Positions 44,295 through 56,449 of a stretch of 64,000 nucleotides of DNA are shown here, piece by piece; positions within the stretch are counted from its first letter, which is position 1; the number at the start of each line of letters is the position of its first letter. The stretch comes from Amycolatopsis bartoniae (GTDB taxonomy: Bacteria; Actinomycetota; Actinomycetes; Mycobacteriales; Pseudonocardiaceae), in the NCBI RefSeq assembly GCF_014191255.1, contig NZ_JACHWH010000001.1:1736001-1800000 (forward strand), given 5' to 3'. Under the pieces are notes generated by a model. It searched no databases, was not told the DNA's origin, and saw only the letters and a list, made by a program, of their open reading frames with translations. Both the position numbers and the translations under genes were made by a program.

Positions 44295-45506
44295 ATGACT
44301 CGTGACGCACCGACAGCCGACCCGATGACCCACGTGTTCCTCGCGCTGGACCGGTTCGCGCCCGATCCGACGGACATGTACTTCGGCTTCCGGCTGCGGA
44401 TGGGCGGCGAGCCACCCGCGCTCGACGCCCTGCGGGAGCGGCTGGCGGACCGGGTGCGGCGGCTGCCGCAGCTGACCCACCGGCTGGTCGACGACAACGG
44501 GCAGGCCCGCTGGGAACGCGACGAGGACTTCGACCTCGCCCGGCACGTGCACGCGCTCCCGCCCTCCGACGCGGTGGTACCGGCGCGGTCGCTGTTCCCG
44601 GAAACGCCTGATCACGCCCGGCCGCGGTGGGGGCTCTGGCTGGTGCCGGGCACCGGCGGCTGGTTCCTGAACTACGTGGCGCACCACGCGGTGCACGACG
44701 CGTTCTCGATGGTCCACACCCTTGACGCGATGTTCGGCGACGCCGCACCGGCGGACGCCGCACCGCCGGTTCGCCGGTCGTGGCGCGGCGTTCCGGCGCT
44801 GGTCGCGGACGCCCTCAAGACCTACCGGCAGCCAGTCGCCTGGCCGCCGCTGGCCGCCCCGGTCGGTCAGAAGCGCCTTCTCGCGCACCACACCGTCGAA
44901 CTCGCCCGGCTCCGCACCGTGGCCGCCGCTGCCGGGGCCACGGTCAACCAGGTGCACCTCGCGGCGACGGCGAGCGCGTTGAACGAGTGGCCCGCGGCGG
45001 GTTCCCCTGGCCCGTTGCACGCACTGCTCCCCGTGGACACCCGCCTGCCCGGGGAACCGGATACGGGTAGCGGCAACAAGATCGGCCTGGTCCGGGCACC
45101 GCTGTTCACCGAGCTGCCCACGACGCGCCAACGCCTCGAAGCACTGAAAAAGGCAACGGCCCGGCAGCGGCTGACTCGCCGTCGCGCCGGGTTCCGCGCG
45201 TTCTCGAACGGCTCCGCGCAACGGCTCGTGGGCTGGGCGCTCGGACGGTTCACGAACGTCGCCCACACCGCGGTGGGCATCTCCAACCTGCGACTGGACC
45301 GGCAACTGGCGGTGTTCGGCACCCCGGTGGACGAGGTCGTCCCGCTGCCGTGGCTGCCCCCGGGCAATGCGTGCTTCTCACTGGCCGCGGGTTACCGGAA
45401 CCACTTCACCGTCTCCATGCTCGCGCACGACGGCGTGGCCGACCCGGCGGGTTTCACCGACGCCTGGGCCCAGGCCCTGGACGAACTGCAGGCCGAGTTC
45501 GGCTGA
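44295..45506 (+). CDS. WS/DGAT-family acyltransferase
   Basis: 403 aa, slightly shorter than the usual 450-470. The active-site HHxxxD motif is visible as HHAVHDA (about 130-136), with Ala instead of the common Gly after Asp. TVNQVHLAATASAL, PVDTRLP, NKIGLVRAPLF and AVGISNL are further family blocks. These enzymes make wax esters or triacylglycerol from acyl-CoA and long-chain alcohol or diacylglycerol. It is convergent with mazG. Confidence 0.82.
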   Translation: MTRDAPTADPMTHVFLALDRFAPDPTDMYFGFRLRMGGEPPALDALRERLADRVRRLPQLTHRLVDDNGQARWERDEDFDLARHVHALPPSDAVVPARSLFPETPDHARPRWGLWLVPGTGGWFLNYVAHHAVHDAFSMVHTLDAMFGDAAPADAAPPVRRSWRGVPALVADALKTYRQPVAWPPLAAPVGQKRLLAHHTVELARLRTVAAAAGATVNQVHLAATASALNEWPAAGSPGPLHALLPVDTRLPGEPDTGSGNKIGLVRAPLFTELPTTRQRLEALKKATARQRLTRRRAGFRAFSNGSAQRLVGWALGRFTNVAHTAVGISNLRLDRQLAVFGTPVDEVVPLPWLPPGNACFSLAAGYRNHFTVSMLAHDGVADPAGFTDAWAQALDELQAEFG

Positions 45507-45509
45507 GCC

Positions 45510-46445
45510 TCAGGGCCAGAACCGGCGCCAGCCGTCGACCTCCAAAGTGGACGGTTCGACGCCCGCCGCGCGGGCGTTCGCCTCCGCGGCGCGCACGTCG
45601 GCGGCGAAACGCTTCGCCACGGCACGCAGTTCACCCTCCGGGTCCACGCCCGCCCGCCGGGCCGTGGCGGCGAGCACGAACAACCGCGACGGCGCGTCCT
45701 GCCCGCCGGGGAACAGGTCCAGCGGCACGCCCGCGCGGCCGGTGCGCTGGCCGAGCTTTCCCGCGAGCGCCGCCGCGGGCTGGCCGAGCGCCACGCCGTC
45801 CACAATGGACTCACGCTGCTTCTCGACCTGCTTCAGCTCCTCCCAGCGCAGCTCCTGGTGCTCCGCCGTCGCCACGCGCTCGGACTCCGCGAACACGTGC
45901 GGGTGCCTGCCGACGAGCTTCGCCACCAGCTCCCCGGCCACCGCGTCGACGTCGAACGGGTCTTCGGCGTCCTCCGCCGCCACGCGGGCGTGGAACAGCA
46001 CCTGCAGCAGGACGTCCCCCAGCTCCTCGCGCAGCGCCGTCCGGTCGCCGTCCTCGATCGCTTCCAGCAGCTCGTACGTCTCCTCGACCAGGTACTGCCG
46101 CAGCGAGGAGTGCGTCTGCTCCGCGTCCCACGGGCACCCGCCCGGCGACCGCAGCCGGTCCATCACCTGCGCGGCCTCGACCAGCCGCGCGCCCGTCGGC
46201 TGCGCGATGACCCGCGCGCCCGGCAACGCCCGCACCGCGGGGTCTTCGGCAGATGCGGCGAACAGCACCACCGACGTCTCCGCCGCCAGCACCGCGGGCT
46301 CCGGGGCGGGCTTCGCGCCGAGCTGGTCGGTCAGTTCCTCCCCCAACCCGCTCGCGTAGACGGCCCGTGCGCCGCGCAGGTGCGGGAACGCGGCGGGCGG
46401 CACGCCCGCGCCGGGAAAGGGCAGGAGGACGACCGTGGCGGTCAA
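45510..46445 (-). CDS. mazG: Nucleoside triphosphate pyrophosphohydrolase MazG
   Basis: 311 aa from TTG 46445, whose first bases overlap the stop of the upstream gene (TTGA). An N-terminal 110-residue extension (VVLLPFPGAGVPPAAFPHL) precedes the MazG domain: MDRLRSPGGCPWDAEQTHSSL, the EEx-type metal motif YLVEETYELLEAIEDGD and LREELGDVLLQVLFHARVA. It hydrolyses non-canonical NTPs and (p)ppGpp-related nucleotides. It sits after the SurA-like and mfd genes, a conserved order in actinobacteria. Confidence 0.92.
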   Translation of the reverse strand: MTATVVLLPFPGAGVPPAAFPHLRGARAVYASGLGEELTDQLGAKPAPEPAVLAAETSVVLFAASAEDPAVRALPGARVIAQPTGARLVEAAQVMDRLRSPGGCPWDAEQTHSSLRQYLVEETYELLEAIEDGDRTALREELGDVLLQVLFHARVAAEDAEDPFDVDAVAGELVAKLVGRHPHVFAESERVATAEHQELRWEELKQVEKQRESIVDGVALGQPAAALAGKLGQRTGRAGVPLDLFPGGQDAPSRLFVLAATARRAGVDPEGELRAVAKRFAADVRAAEANARAAGVEPSTLEVDGWRRFWP

Positions 46446-47428
46446 GACTGGGCGGATCCCTTCACTGGAGCGACGAAACCGGTGCTCTCGGCGGCGCTGG
46501 GCGCCACCGCCATCGCCACCGGGTCCCACACACCGTAACGCGGGTTGATCCGCAGCTGCTCCGAGTAGGGCTGCAACAACCGCAGACCGGTGGACACCAG
46601 CTGGTCCTCCGTCGGCTCTGCCGACTGCTGCGCCGTCGACGGCACGCCCGAGTCGCGCTGGCGGACGACCGCCACCAGCCACGTGGTGTCCTGCTGGCTC
46701 GGCTGGAACGCGACGACCGTGCCCTGCGGCACCCCGAACAGGACGGTCGAGGCGGCCGCGGGCGACTGGACCGCGGAGATCTGCTGCCCGGAACCGGTCT
46801 GCACGCCCGCCGCGGCGTCCTCGCGCAGCACCTGGTCGGCGGCGGCCGGGCTCGCGGCCATCCGCTCGGCCTTCGCGAACGCCTTGTCCCGCATGCTCTG
46901 CGGCTGCGCACCACCGTCGTCGGAGGTGACCACGGTGTAGTCGTAGGTGACCGACAGCCCGCCGAAGTGCTTGCGGCCCAGCGCCTGCATCAACCCGTAA
47001 TCGGTGAAGACCTCGCGGTGGTCCCGCGCGCGGTAGGCGATCTGGCGCGCCAGCTGCGACGGGTCCACGCCGTTGGCGGACACGGGCGTGACGAGCGGGT
47101 CCTCACCCAGCAGCCCGGACACCGTCGCCTCGTCCGCGACGAGCCCCTCCTGCCGCGCGGCCTTCACCAGCAGCTCGTGCTGGGCCAGCTGCCCGACGAT
47201 CTCCCGGCCCAGCTGGTCGAGCTTGTGCTGCTGCGACAGCTGTTGCGCGGCGGGCTGTTCCCGCACCGCCTTGTCGATGAGCTGCTGCACCGTGTCCTGG
47301 GACACCTCGGTGTCACCCAGCAGGAAAGCGGCCCGCACCTGGCTCGGCCCCGATCCGCAGCCGGCGAGCAGAAGGCAGGCGGCGACGGCAGCGACGAGCG
47401 CCCGCGGGCGACTCATGATCCGCATCAC
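46442..47428 (-). CDS. SurA-like lipoprotein
   Basis: 328 aa from GTG 47428, with GAGAGGG 8 bases upstream (ATG 47425 or 47416 also possible). The lipobox LLLAGCGS (Cys about 24) predicts a lipid anchor. Residues about 35-160 match the SurA N-terminal chaperone fold (VSQDTVQQLIDKAV, LGREIVGQLAQHELLVKAA). A PPIase (parvulin) domain is not evident. It is probably an envelope chaperone or foldase relative between mfd and mazG. Confidence 0.8.
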   Translation of the reverse strand: MMRIMSRPRALVAAVAACLLLAGCGSGPSQVRAAFLLGDTEVSQDTVQQLIDKAVREQPAAQQLSQQHKLDQLGREIVGQLAQHELLVKAARQEGLVADEATVSGLLGEDPLVTPVSANGVDPSQLARQIAYRARDHREVFTDYGLMQALGRKHFGGLSVTYDYTVVTSDDGGAQPQSMRDKAFAKAERMAASPAAADQVLREDAAAGVQTGSGQQISAVQSPAAASTVLFGVPQGTVVAFQPSQQDTTWLVAVVRQRDSGVPSTAQQSAEPTEDQLVSTGLRLLQPYSEQLRINPRYGVWDPVAMAVAPSAAESTGFVAPVKGSAQS

Positions 47429-47470
47429 ACCCCGTACCCTCTCACAAGCACCGCGGTTTGGGGACCCCGG

Positions 47471-51031
<3,561 letters not shown>

Positions 51032-51199
51032 GAAAACTCCCCTGTGCGCAGACATGCGGACGTGCCTCTGCGCAGGATGGAAAGGGCGCAGCGGCTCTTC
51101 CTCCAATGTACGTCTCACCACCGACAGAAGTTCGGCTGCCTGTTGTCCTGCCCACCGATCGAGCCACCGCGGGAGCCCTGGCTGGGGCAGACTGAGCGC

Positions 51200-52360
51200 A
51201 TGCGCCGGATCGGAATCGTCCTGTTCGCCCTGCTTCTGAGCGCCTGCACGAGTTCACCCGCGGCCGTGCGGCAGCAGCCCGAGCAGCCGAACCTGCACGT
51301 CGACGTGGTCGCGAGCGGGCTGGAGCACGGTTGGGACGTCGGTTTCCTCCCGGAGGGCAAGCTGCTCGTGACGCAGCGTCCCGGCCGGCTGTCGCTGGTG
51401 GACGGCACCGGCGCGCACGACGTGACCGCCGACCTCTCCGACGTGTACGCCCGCGGCGAGGGCGGCTTGATGGGCCTGGTGGTGCACCCGGACTTCGCCC
51501 GGACCCGCCGGTTCACCGTGTGCCAGACCCACCAGGAGAACGGCCGGCCCGTCGACATCCGGCTCACGACGTGGACGCTCTCGCCCGACGAGCGCAGCGC
51601 GACCAGGGTCCAGGACCTGCTGACCGGGCTGCCGGTGAACCCCAGCGGACGGCACTCCGGCTGCCGCCCGGCGCTCGCGGCCGACGGGGCACTGCTGGTG
51701 GGCACGGGCGACACCGCGCGGTCGACGATCGCGCAGGACCGGCACAGCCTCGGCGGCAAGGTGCTGCGCATCGACCTGGAAACCGGCGCGCCGCTGCCGG
51801 ACAACCCGTTCATCTCCTCCACTGACCCGAACGAGCAGCGGATCTACACCTACGGGCACCGCAACGTGCAGGGCGTGACCGTGCGGCCGGGCAGCGGGCA
51901 GATCTTCACCGCCGAACACGGCCCGACGTTCGACGACGAGGTGAACCTGTTGCGGGCGGGCGGGAACTACGGCTGGGACCCGTCGAAGGGCGGCACCGAC
52001 AGCTCCTATGACGAGAGCGTGCCGATGACCGACACCACCCGGTTCCCGGACGCGGTCGGTCCACTGTGGACATCTGGGCAGATCACGGAGGCCATCTGCG
52101 GCGCGGCCTTCCTGACCGGCTCGCAGTGGGGCCCGCTGGAGGGGAAGCTCGCGGTGGTGGCACTCAAGGGCCAGAAGATGCTGCTGTTCGATGTGGACAG
52201 TGCCGGGAAGATCACCGGCGTCACGCTGCCGCCGGAGTTCGACGACAAGTACGGTCGCCTGCGCGCCGCCCGCACCGCCCCGGACGGCGCCCTGTACGTC
52301 ACGACTTCCGACGGCAGCGACGACAAGGTCCTGCGGATCACCCCCGCACCCGGTAGCTGA
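51200..52360 (+). CDS. PQQ-dependent sugar dehydrogenase-type lipoprotein
   Basis: 386 aa. The lipobox LLLSACTS (Cys about 16) marks a lipoprotein. The six-bladed glucose/sorbosone dehydrogenase fold is recognised by [68 protein letters not shown] and GNYGWDP. It would oxidise an aldose or similar sugar outside the membrane using PQQ. Its 3' end overlaps the convergent DHFR-like gene by 23 bases. Confidence 0.88.
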   Translation: MRRIGIVLFALLLSACTSSPAAVRQQPEQPNLHVDVVASGLEHGWDVGFLPEGKLLVTQRPGRLSLVDGTGAHDVTADLSDVYARGEGGLMGLVVHPDFARTRRFTVCQTHQENGRPVDIRLTTWTLSPDERSATRVQDLLTGLPVNPSGRHSGCRPALAADGALLVGTGDTARSTIAQDRHSLGGKVLRIDLETGAPLPDNPFISSTDPNEQRIYTYGHRNVQGVTVRPGSGQIFTAEHGPTFDDEVNLLRAGGNYGWDPSKGGTDSSYDESVPMTDTTRFPDAVGPLWTSGQITEAICGAAFLTGSQWGPLEGKLAVVALKGQKMLLFDVDSAGKITGVTLPPEFDDKYGRLRAARTAPDGALYVTTSDGSDDKVLRITPAPGS

Positions 52361-52931
52361 CGTGGGTGACGAGCGAGGTCGGCCGAGCTGACACCAGCTC
52401 CAGCTCACGGCTCGGCAGGCCCTCGAAGAGCCGCTCGCCCCCGTCAAGCACCACGGGCGCGACATGCAGGCGCACCTCGTCGAGCAGCCCGGCGGCCAGG
52501 TACTGGTTGATCGTCGAGGCACCGCCCGCGATCGAGATGTCCCGGTCGCCCGCCGCCTCGCGCGCCTGTCGCAACGCCGACTCGATGCCGTCGGTGACGA
52601 AGTGGAACGTGGTGCCGCCCTTCATCTCGATCGACTCACGCGGGTGGTGGGTGAGCACGAAGACCGGCCCGTGATACGGCGGCTCGTCGCCCCACCAGCC
52701 CTGCCACTCGCTGTCCCACTCGCCGCGGATGGGCCCGAACATGTTGCGCCCCATGATGAACGCGCCCGCGTCGCAGATCGCCTCGATCTCGGCTCTGTTC
52801 TCGTCGGCGCGTTCGAACTGCCAGCGGTGCAGCAGCTCGCCGCCTTCACCGAGCGGGTTTTCGCGACTCTGGGCGGGCCCGGCGAGATACCCGTTGACCG
52901 ACACCGACACGTCGCAGAACACCTTGCCCAT
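52338..52931 (-). CDS. Dihydrofolate reductase/RibD-C-like protein
   Basis: 197 aa from ATG 52931 with AAGGAG 8 bases upstream. MGKVFCDVSVSVNGYLAGP, GAFIMGRNMFG, PVFVLTHHPRESIEMKGGT, DISIAGGASTINQYL and DEVRLHVAPVVLDGGERLF define the RibD C-terminal/DHFR-like reductase family. NADPH-dependent substrate unknown. Divergent from an HxlR regulator with paired palindromes between them. Confidence 0.88.
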   Translation of the reverse strand: MGKVFCDVSVSVNGYLAGPAQSRENPLGEGGELLHRWQFERADENRAEIEAICDAGAFIMGRNMFGPIRGEWDSEWQGWWGDEPPYHGPVFVLTHHPRESIEMKGGTTFHFVTDGIESALRQAREAAGDRDISIAGGASTINQYLAAGLLDEVRLHVAPVVLDGGERLFEGLPSRELELVSARPTSLVTHVSYRVRG

Positions 52932-52951
52932 GACTGCTCTCCTTTTCCGAG

Positions 52952-53020
52952 AACCGGTTGCGACTTGCAACCGGTTGCCGAGAACTGTATCGGAAGCAGG
53001 ACCGGTTGTAAACTGCAATC
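52952..53020. promoter_or_regulatory. HxlR operator candidates
   Basis: AACCGGTTGC-GACTT-GCAACCGGTT (52952-52976) is a perfect inverted repeat with 10-base arms and a 5-base spacer. ACCGGTTGTAAACTGCAATC (53001-53020) is a degenerate second copy. They fill the 108-base gap between the divergent reductase and hxlR genes; the second lies 20 bases before the hxlR start. Confidence 0.85.
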
Positions 53021-53039
53021 AGAAGGAGAGGAGGCACCC

Positions 53040-53546
53040 GTGGAGGAGCGGTCCGGCTGCCCGATCAACCTCGCGGTCGAGGTGCTCGGCGACAAGTGGT
53101 CCCTGGTGGTGATCAGGGACATGATGTTCGGCAACCGCAGGCACTTCCGGGAGCTGCTGAACAACTCGGAGGAAGGCATCGCGTCGAACATCCTCGCGGC
53201 GCGGCTGCAGCACCTCACCGAGCAGGGACTCGTGACGCGGGCGCCCGATCCGGGGCACAAGCAGAAGGTGATCTACAGCCTGACGGAGGCATCGATCCAG
53301 CTGGTACCGGTGATCGCGCACCTCGGCGCGTGGGGCCGCCGCCACCTGCCCGTCACGCGGGAGCTGGCCGTGCGGGCGGAGCTGCTGGAGCGCGGGGGCC
53401 CGCAGCTGTGGGAGGAGTTCATGGACGAGCTGCGCGAGCAGCACCTGGGCATCCCGCGTCCCGCCGGGCGGGAGTCGGTGTTCGCCCGCCTGCGGGCGGC
53501 GTACGAGGCGGAGCTGGCTAACGCCCCAGGTGCGCCCCTCCGTTGA
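53040..53546 (+). CDS. HxlR-family transcriptional regulator
   Basis: 168 aa from GTG 53040 with GGAGAGG upstream. CPINLAVEVLGDKWSLVVIRDM, FRELLNNSEEGIASNILAARL and LTEQGLVTRAPDP are the winged helix-turn-helix of HxlR regulators, longer than usual because of a 50-residue C-terminal helical part. It presumably controls the divergent DHFR-like gene through the palindromes between them. Confidence 0.9.
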   Translation: MEERSGCPINLAVEVLGDKWSLVVIRDMMFGNRRHFRELLNNSEEGIASNILAARLQHLTEQGLVTRAPDPGHKQKVIYSLTEASIQLVPVIAHLGAWGRRHLPVTRELAVRAELLERGGPQLWEEFMDELREQHLGIPRPAGRESVFARLRAAYEAELANAPGAPLR

Positions 53547-54240
53547 GGTGGATGACCTGGCCGGTGAGGTGGCCCGCGCCCGGGCTCGCGAGATAGCCGA
53601 CGAGCTCGGCGACGTCGTCCGGCTTACCGGCGCGCTTCGTGCGAGTGTGCGTGACGAGCGCCTGCCGCCGCTGGTCGGTGAGGGTGCCCTGGAAGAACTC
53701 GGTGTCCTCGACGAGCCCGGGCGCGACCACGTTCGCCGTGATGCCGCGCGGCCCCAGCTCGCGGGAGATGTCCGCCGTCCACGACTCGATCGCCGCCTTG
53801 GCCGCGCCGTACGAGCCGGCGCCCTTGCTCGCCGCGATGGAGCCGAGGTTGACGATCCGGGCACCGTCCGCCAGGCGCGGGGTGAGCGCGGTGGTCACCA
53901 GCACGGCGGACAGCACGTTCGCCGCGAAGTTGGCGCGCCAGGCCTCCGCGAGCGCGGCGAGGTCGCCGGGGTCGCGGCCGAAGTCGGTGTTGCCGCCCGC
54001 GTTGTTCACGAGCACGTCGACCCGCTCCGGCAGTTCGGCGAGCGCCGCCGTCACCGCGGCGGGGTCACTCGCGTCGAAGGGCACGTAACGGGCCCCGAGC
54101 AGCACCGCGGCTTCGGCGAGCACCTGCTCGCGCCGTCCGGTGATCGTGACCCGCTCGCCCGCCTTCGCGAACCACGACGCCACCGCGAACCCGATCCCGG
54201 TGCCGCCACCGGTCACGACCACTTCTCTGGCCCCAGTCAT
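53518..54240 (-). CDS. Classical SDR oxidoreductase
   Basis: 240 aa. VVVTGGGTGIGFAVA (TGxxxGxG), NNAGGN, and the catalytic YGAAK with upstream Ser in NLGSIAASKGAGSYGAAK are intact; the C-terminus GHLTGQVIHLNGG is typical. NAD(P)-dependent oxidoreductase of unknown substrate. Its 3' end overlaps the convergent hxlR by 29 bases. Confidence 0.92.
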   Translation of the reverse strand: MTGAREVVVTGGGTGIGFAVASWFAKAGERVTITGRREQVLAEAAVLLGARYVPFDASDPAAVTAALAELPERVDVLVNNAGGNTDFGRDPGDLAALAEAWRANFAANVLSAVLVTTALTPRLADGARIVNLGSIAASKGAGSYGAAKAAIESWTADISRELGPRGITANVVAPGLVEDTEFFQGTLTDQRRQALVTHTRTKRAGKPDDVAELVGYLASPGAGHLTGQVIHLNGGAHLGR

Positions 54241-54252
54241 GGGTGACAGCCT

Positions 54253-54281
54253 AGTAGCCTATCGCTGCTTGGTTCTGGAGT
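54253..54281 (+). repeat. Solo copy of an IS630-relic left end
   Basis: TAGTAGCCTATCGCTGCTTG followed by GTTCTGG resembles the left end of the IS630 relic at 56314 (TAGTAGCGTGCCGCTGCTCA, then GTTCTGG), with about 22 of 27 positions equal and the same orientation. No transposase sequence is recognisable next to it. Confidence 0.5.
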
Positions 54282-54330
54282 GTTTGGTCGAGAGGGTTGG
54301 GTCTTGCTCGACGGCGTCGAAGAGGACCGG

Positions 54331-54924
54331 CTACTCAGGCGCGGGGACGGCGAAGAGATTGAGAACGCTACTGACAGTGAGATAGACGCCCATCAGCGCC
54401 GCGATGTCAAAGAGGCCCTGCTCGCCGAAGGTGGACAGGGCCTCGTCGTAGAGCGTCTGCTCGATGTGATGCTCAACGGTCAGCTGACGCACGAGAGCAA
54501 AGACAAGCTCTGCCTCGCGACCGAGCTGCTCCGGAGTGCGACCCGCGGCCAATGCGTCCGCATCGCCGGCGGAAATCCCCGCGGCCTGCGCCAGGATCCG
54601 GTGGGCGTAGACCTCGTAGTCCGAACCCCAGGCTGACCCGACCGCGAGAATCACGACCTCACGCAGCTGCGGCGACAGAGAGGTGTGCCGAGATTCGGCC
54701 TTGGCCAACTCCTGAAACTTTTCGGCGATCTCAGGACGGCGTAGGAACGCGTTGTACGGCCCGATCAGACGTTGGTCGTCGGTGACGAACTGAAAGCCCG
54801 CGTCCAGAGACCACGGGTACTGCTCAGCCATCGCGGCGTCGTAGAAACGCTGTTGCGTTGGGCTCAGTGCTGTGGCGTCGACGAGCGGGAGACGCCCGCC
54901 CAAATCATGATTTATGGCCGCCAT
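54331..54924 (-). CDS. Carboxymuconolactone decarboxylase (CMD/AhpD)-family protein
   Basis: 197 aa. LSPQLREVVILAVGSAWGSDYEVYAH (about 82-107, in part) is the CMD core, but the redox CxxC of AhpD is absent (GSDYEV in its place with His nearby), as in the Cys-less CMD subgroup. Likely a decarboxylase or related hydrolase of an aromatic ring-cleavage type product. Same strand as the upstream cupin gene, 172 bases away with a hairpin between. Confidence 0.8.
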   Translation of the reverse strand: MAAINHDLGGRLPLVDATALSPTQQRFYDAAMAEQYPWSLDAGFQFVTDDQRLIGPYNAFLRRPEIAEKFQELAKAESRHTSLSPQLREVVILAVGSAWGSDYEVYAHRILAQAAGISAGDADALAAGRTPEQLGREAELVFALVRQLTVEHHIEQTLYDEALSTFGEQGLFDIAALMGVYLTVSSVLNLFAVPAPE

Positions 54925-55008
54925 TGGTGTTCTCCGTTCGCTTCTGTGGTTTGAGGTTGGCCGGAATCTCGCAGAAAGTTCGAGTCGGACTGCTCCAACC
55001 GTCCTGCG

Positions 55009-55050
55009 CTCTCCTCTGCCGCTGCCGACTCAGGCGGTGGCAGAGGAGAG
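55009..55050 (-). terminator. Hairpin between cupin and CMD genes
   Basis: Twelve-base perfect arms CTCTCCTCTGCC / GGCAGAGGAGAG around an 18-base loop that can pair further, 47 bases beyond the cupin stop. It may reduce read-through into the CMD gene. Confidence 0.6.
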
Positions 55051-55096
55051 CATCGAGTCTCGAGGCCGAGCGGCCACGTCCCTGGGGTGCGCGGGA

Positions 55097-55636
55097 CTAA
55101 CGGGTTGTCGTGCGGTCCGCGCCGACCGAGACAGCGACGAGCGTGCAGGGCTCGATGCCGTAATTGCGCCACACGTGCCGGGTGCCGTTCTGGACGACTA
55201 CGTCGCCTGCCCGTAACACGGCTCGTTCGCCATCGTCGAGTTCGAGCGTGGCCTCGCCTTGCACGACCATCAGGTAGTCCATCGTGTCGGTGGTGTGCAT
55301 CCCTGAGCCGTCGGGCTCCATTGAGGCCATCACGCCGGGCATCTGCCGCTCCAGCTCGGCAGAAGCCGCGGCTGCGTCCACGTCCGGCGGTGGGGTCACT
55401 CCCTGCGGGGGATGCGTAATGATCACGAAGCGCGATCCATCCCGCGGCGGGAAGTACGTCTCGACGCCGCTGGGCGACCCGTCGTCCGGGAACGTGGGCG
55501 GCTCGTCGCGTCCCCACAGCCGGTAAGCGGCGAAGCCGGGCGTCAGCGCAGAGGTGATCGGCTCCACGTTCTGGTCGTCGACCACCCGCGACCTGCCCTC
55601 GCTGTCGTGCCCGGTGACGACCCGGCGAACAGTCAT
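55097..55636 (-). CDS. Cupin-domain protein
   Basis: 179 aa from ATG 55636. The C-terminal cupin has HTTDTMDYLMVVQGEATLEL, DGERAVLRAGDVVVQNGTRHVWRN and EPCTLVAVSVG, with His/Asp/Glu ligands. The N-terminal 80 residues (GFAAYRLWGRDEPPTFPDD) are a family-specific extension. A small-molecule-binding or dioxygenase-like role is likely. Divergent from a TetR gene with a long palindrome between. Confidence 0.82.
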   Translation of the reverse strand: MTVRRVVTGHDSEGRSRVVDDQNVEPITSALTPGFAAYRLWGRDEPPTFPDDGSPSGVETYFPPRDGSRFVIITHPPQGVTPPPDVDAAAASAELERQMPGVMASMEPDGSGMHTTDTMDYLMVVQGEATLELDDGERAVLRAGDVVVQNGTRHVWRNYGIEPCTLVAVSVGADRTTTR

Positions 55637-55685
55637 GCTGCGCTCTCCTCGAATGCGTCCAAACAAGACTCAGTGATGAGTCTCA

Positions 55686-55713
55686 GTCTCGTCACCGTAC
55701 ATGGTGACGAGAC
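55686..55713. promoter_or_regulatory. TetR operator candidate
   Basis: GTCTCGTCACC-GTACAT-GGTGACGAGAC, perfect 11-base arms with a 6-base spacer, lies 50 bases before the cupin start and 31 before the tetR start. Confidence 0.85.
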
Positions 55714-55743
55714 CGAGTCGCAATGCACCGCTATAGTGGGGTC

Positions 55744-56316
55744 ATGGCCCGCTGGCAATCGGACGCACAGGCACGGCTGGAGGACGCCGCCCTTGAGCTG
55801 TTCGCCGAGCGCGGATTCGAGGCGGTGTCGGCCGCCGAGATTGCCGGCCGCGCCGGACTGAGCAAGGCGACGTTCTTTCGCCACTTCCCCGACAAGCCCG
55901 AGGTGCTGTTCTGGGGCCAAGACCTGCTCGCCAACACCTTCCGGCAGGCCATCGCGGACGGCGCGGCAGGTGCCTCGCCACTCGAGCTCGTGCGTGCCGC
56001 GGTCCTCGCCGTCGACCCCGTTTTCGACGCCGACCGGCACCGCCATGCCGCGACCCGTCAACGCCTGATAGCTTCCTCGGCGACCTTGCACGAGCGCGCC
56101 GTGCTCAAGCGCGCCGCGCTTGCCCAGACGATGACCAAAGCGCTGCAGGCTCGGGGCGTCGCCGCCGGGACGGCCGAGCTGGCCGGACTGGCCGGCACCG
56201 CGGCGTTTGGCGCGGCATACGAGCGCTGGGCCGCAAGCCCGACCTACCGCGGGTTCGCCGGCTTCGCCCGCCGCGAACTCGACCGGACCGCCCGCGCCGC
56301 GGCCAGCCTGAGCTAG
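55744..56316 (+). CDS. TetR-family regulator
   Basis: 190 aa from ATG 55744. Helix-turn-helix VSAAEIAGRAGLSKATFFRHF (about 29-49, in part) and a helical ligand domain with the FGAAYERWAASP motif seen also in the regulator at 41557. The gene is divergent from the cupin gene. Its stop codon TAG at 56314 is the first TAG of the IS630-relic terminal repeat, so the insertion supplied the current 3' end. Confidence 0.87.
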   Translation: MARWQSDAQARLEDAALELFAERGFEAVSAAEIAGRAGLSKATFFRHFPDKPEVLFWGQDLLANTFRQAIADGAAGASPLELVRAAVLAVDPVFDADRHRHAATRQRLIASSATLHERAVLKRAALAQTMTKALQARGVAAGTAELAGLAGTAAFGAAYERWAASPTYRGFAGFARRELDRTARAAASLS

Positions 56317-56362
56317 TAGCGTGCCGCTGCTCAGTTCTGGTGCTTGGGACTGGGAGGCTGTT

Positions 56363-56388
56363 GTCCGGCAGGGCCTTTCCTGCCGGAC
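56363..56388 (+). terminator. Hairpin downstream of tetR inside the IS relic
   Basis: Ten-base arms GTCCGGCAGG / CCTGCCGGAC with loop GCCTTT, 46 bases after the tetR stop. Confidence 0.5.
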
Positions 56389-56449
56389 GGCTGACCACCA
56401 CAGGTGTGCATCCGGCATCGACGATCAGGCGGGCCCGGGTGCTACTCGG

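Noticed and set aside
54925..55096. Additional small gene between cupin and CMD
   Set aside because: The region holds a strong hairpin and no open frame with a ribosome site.
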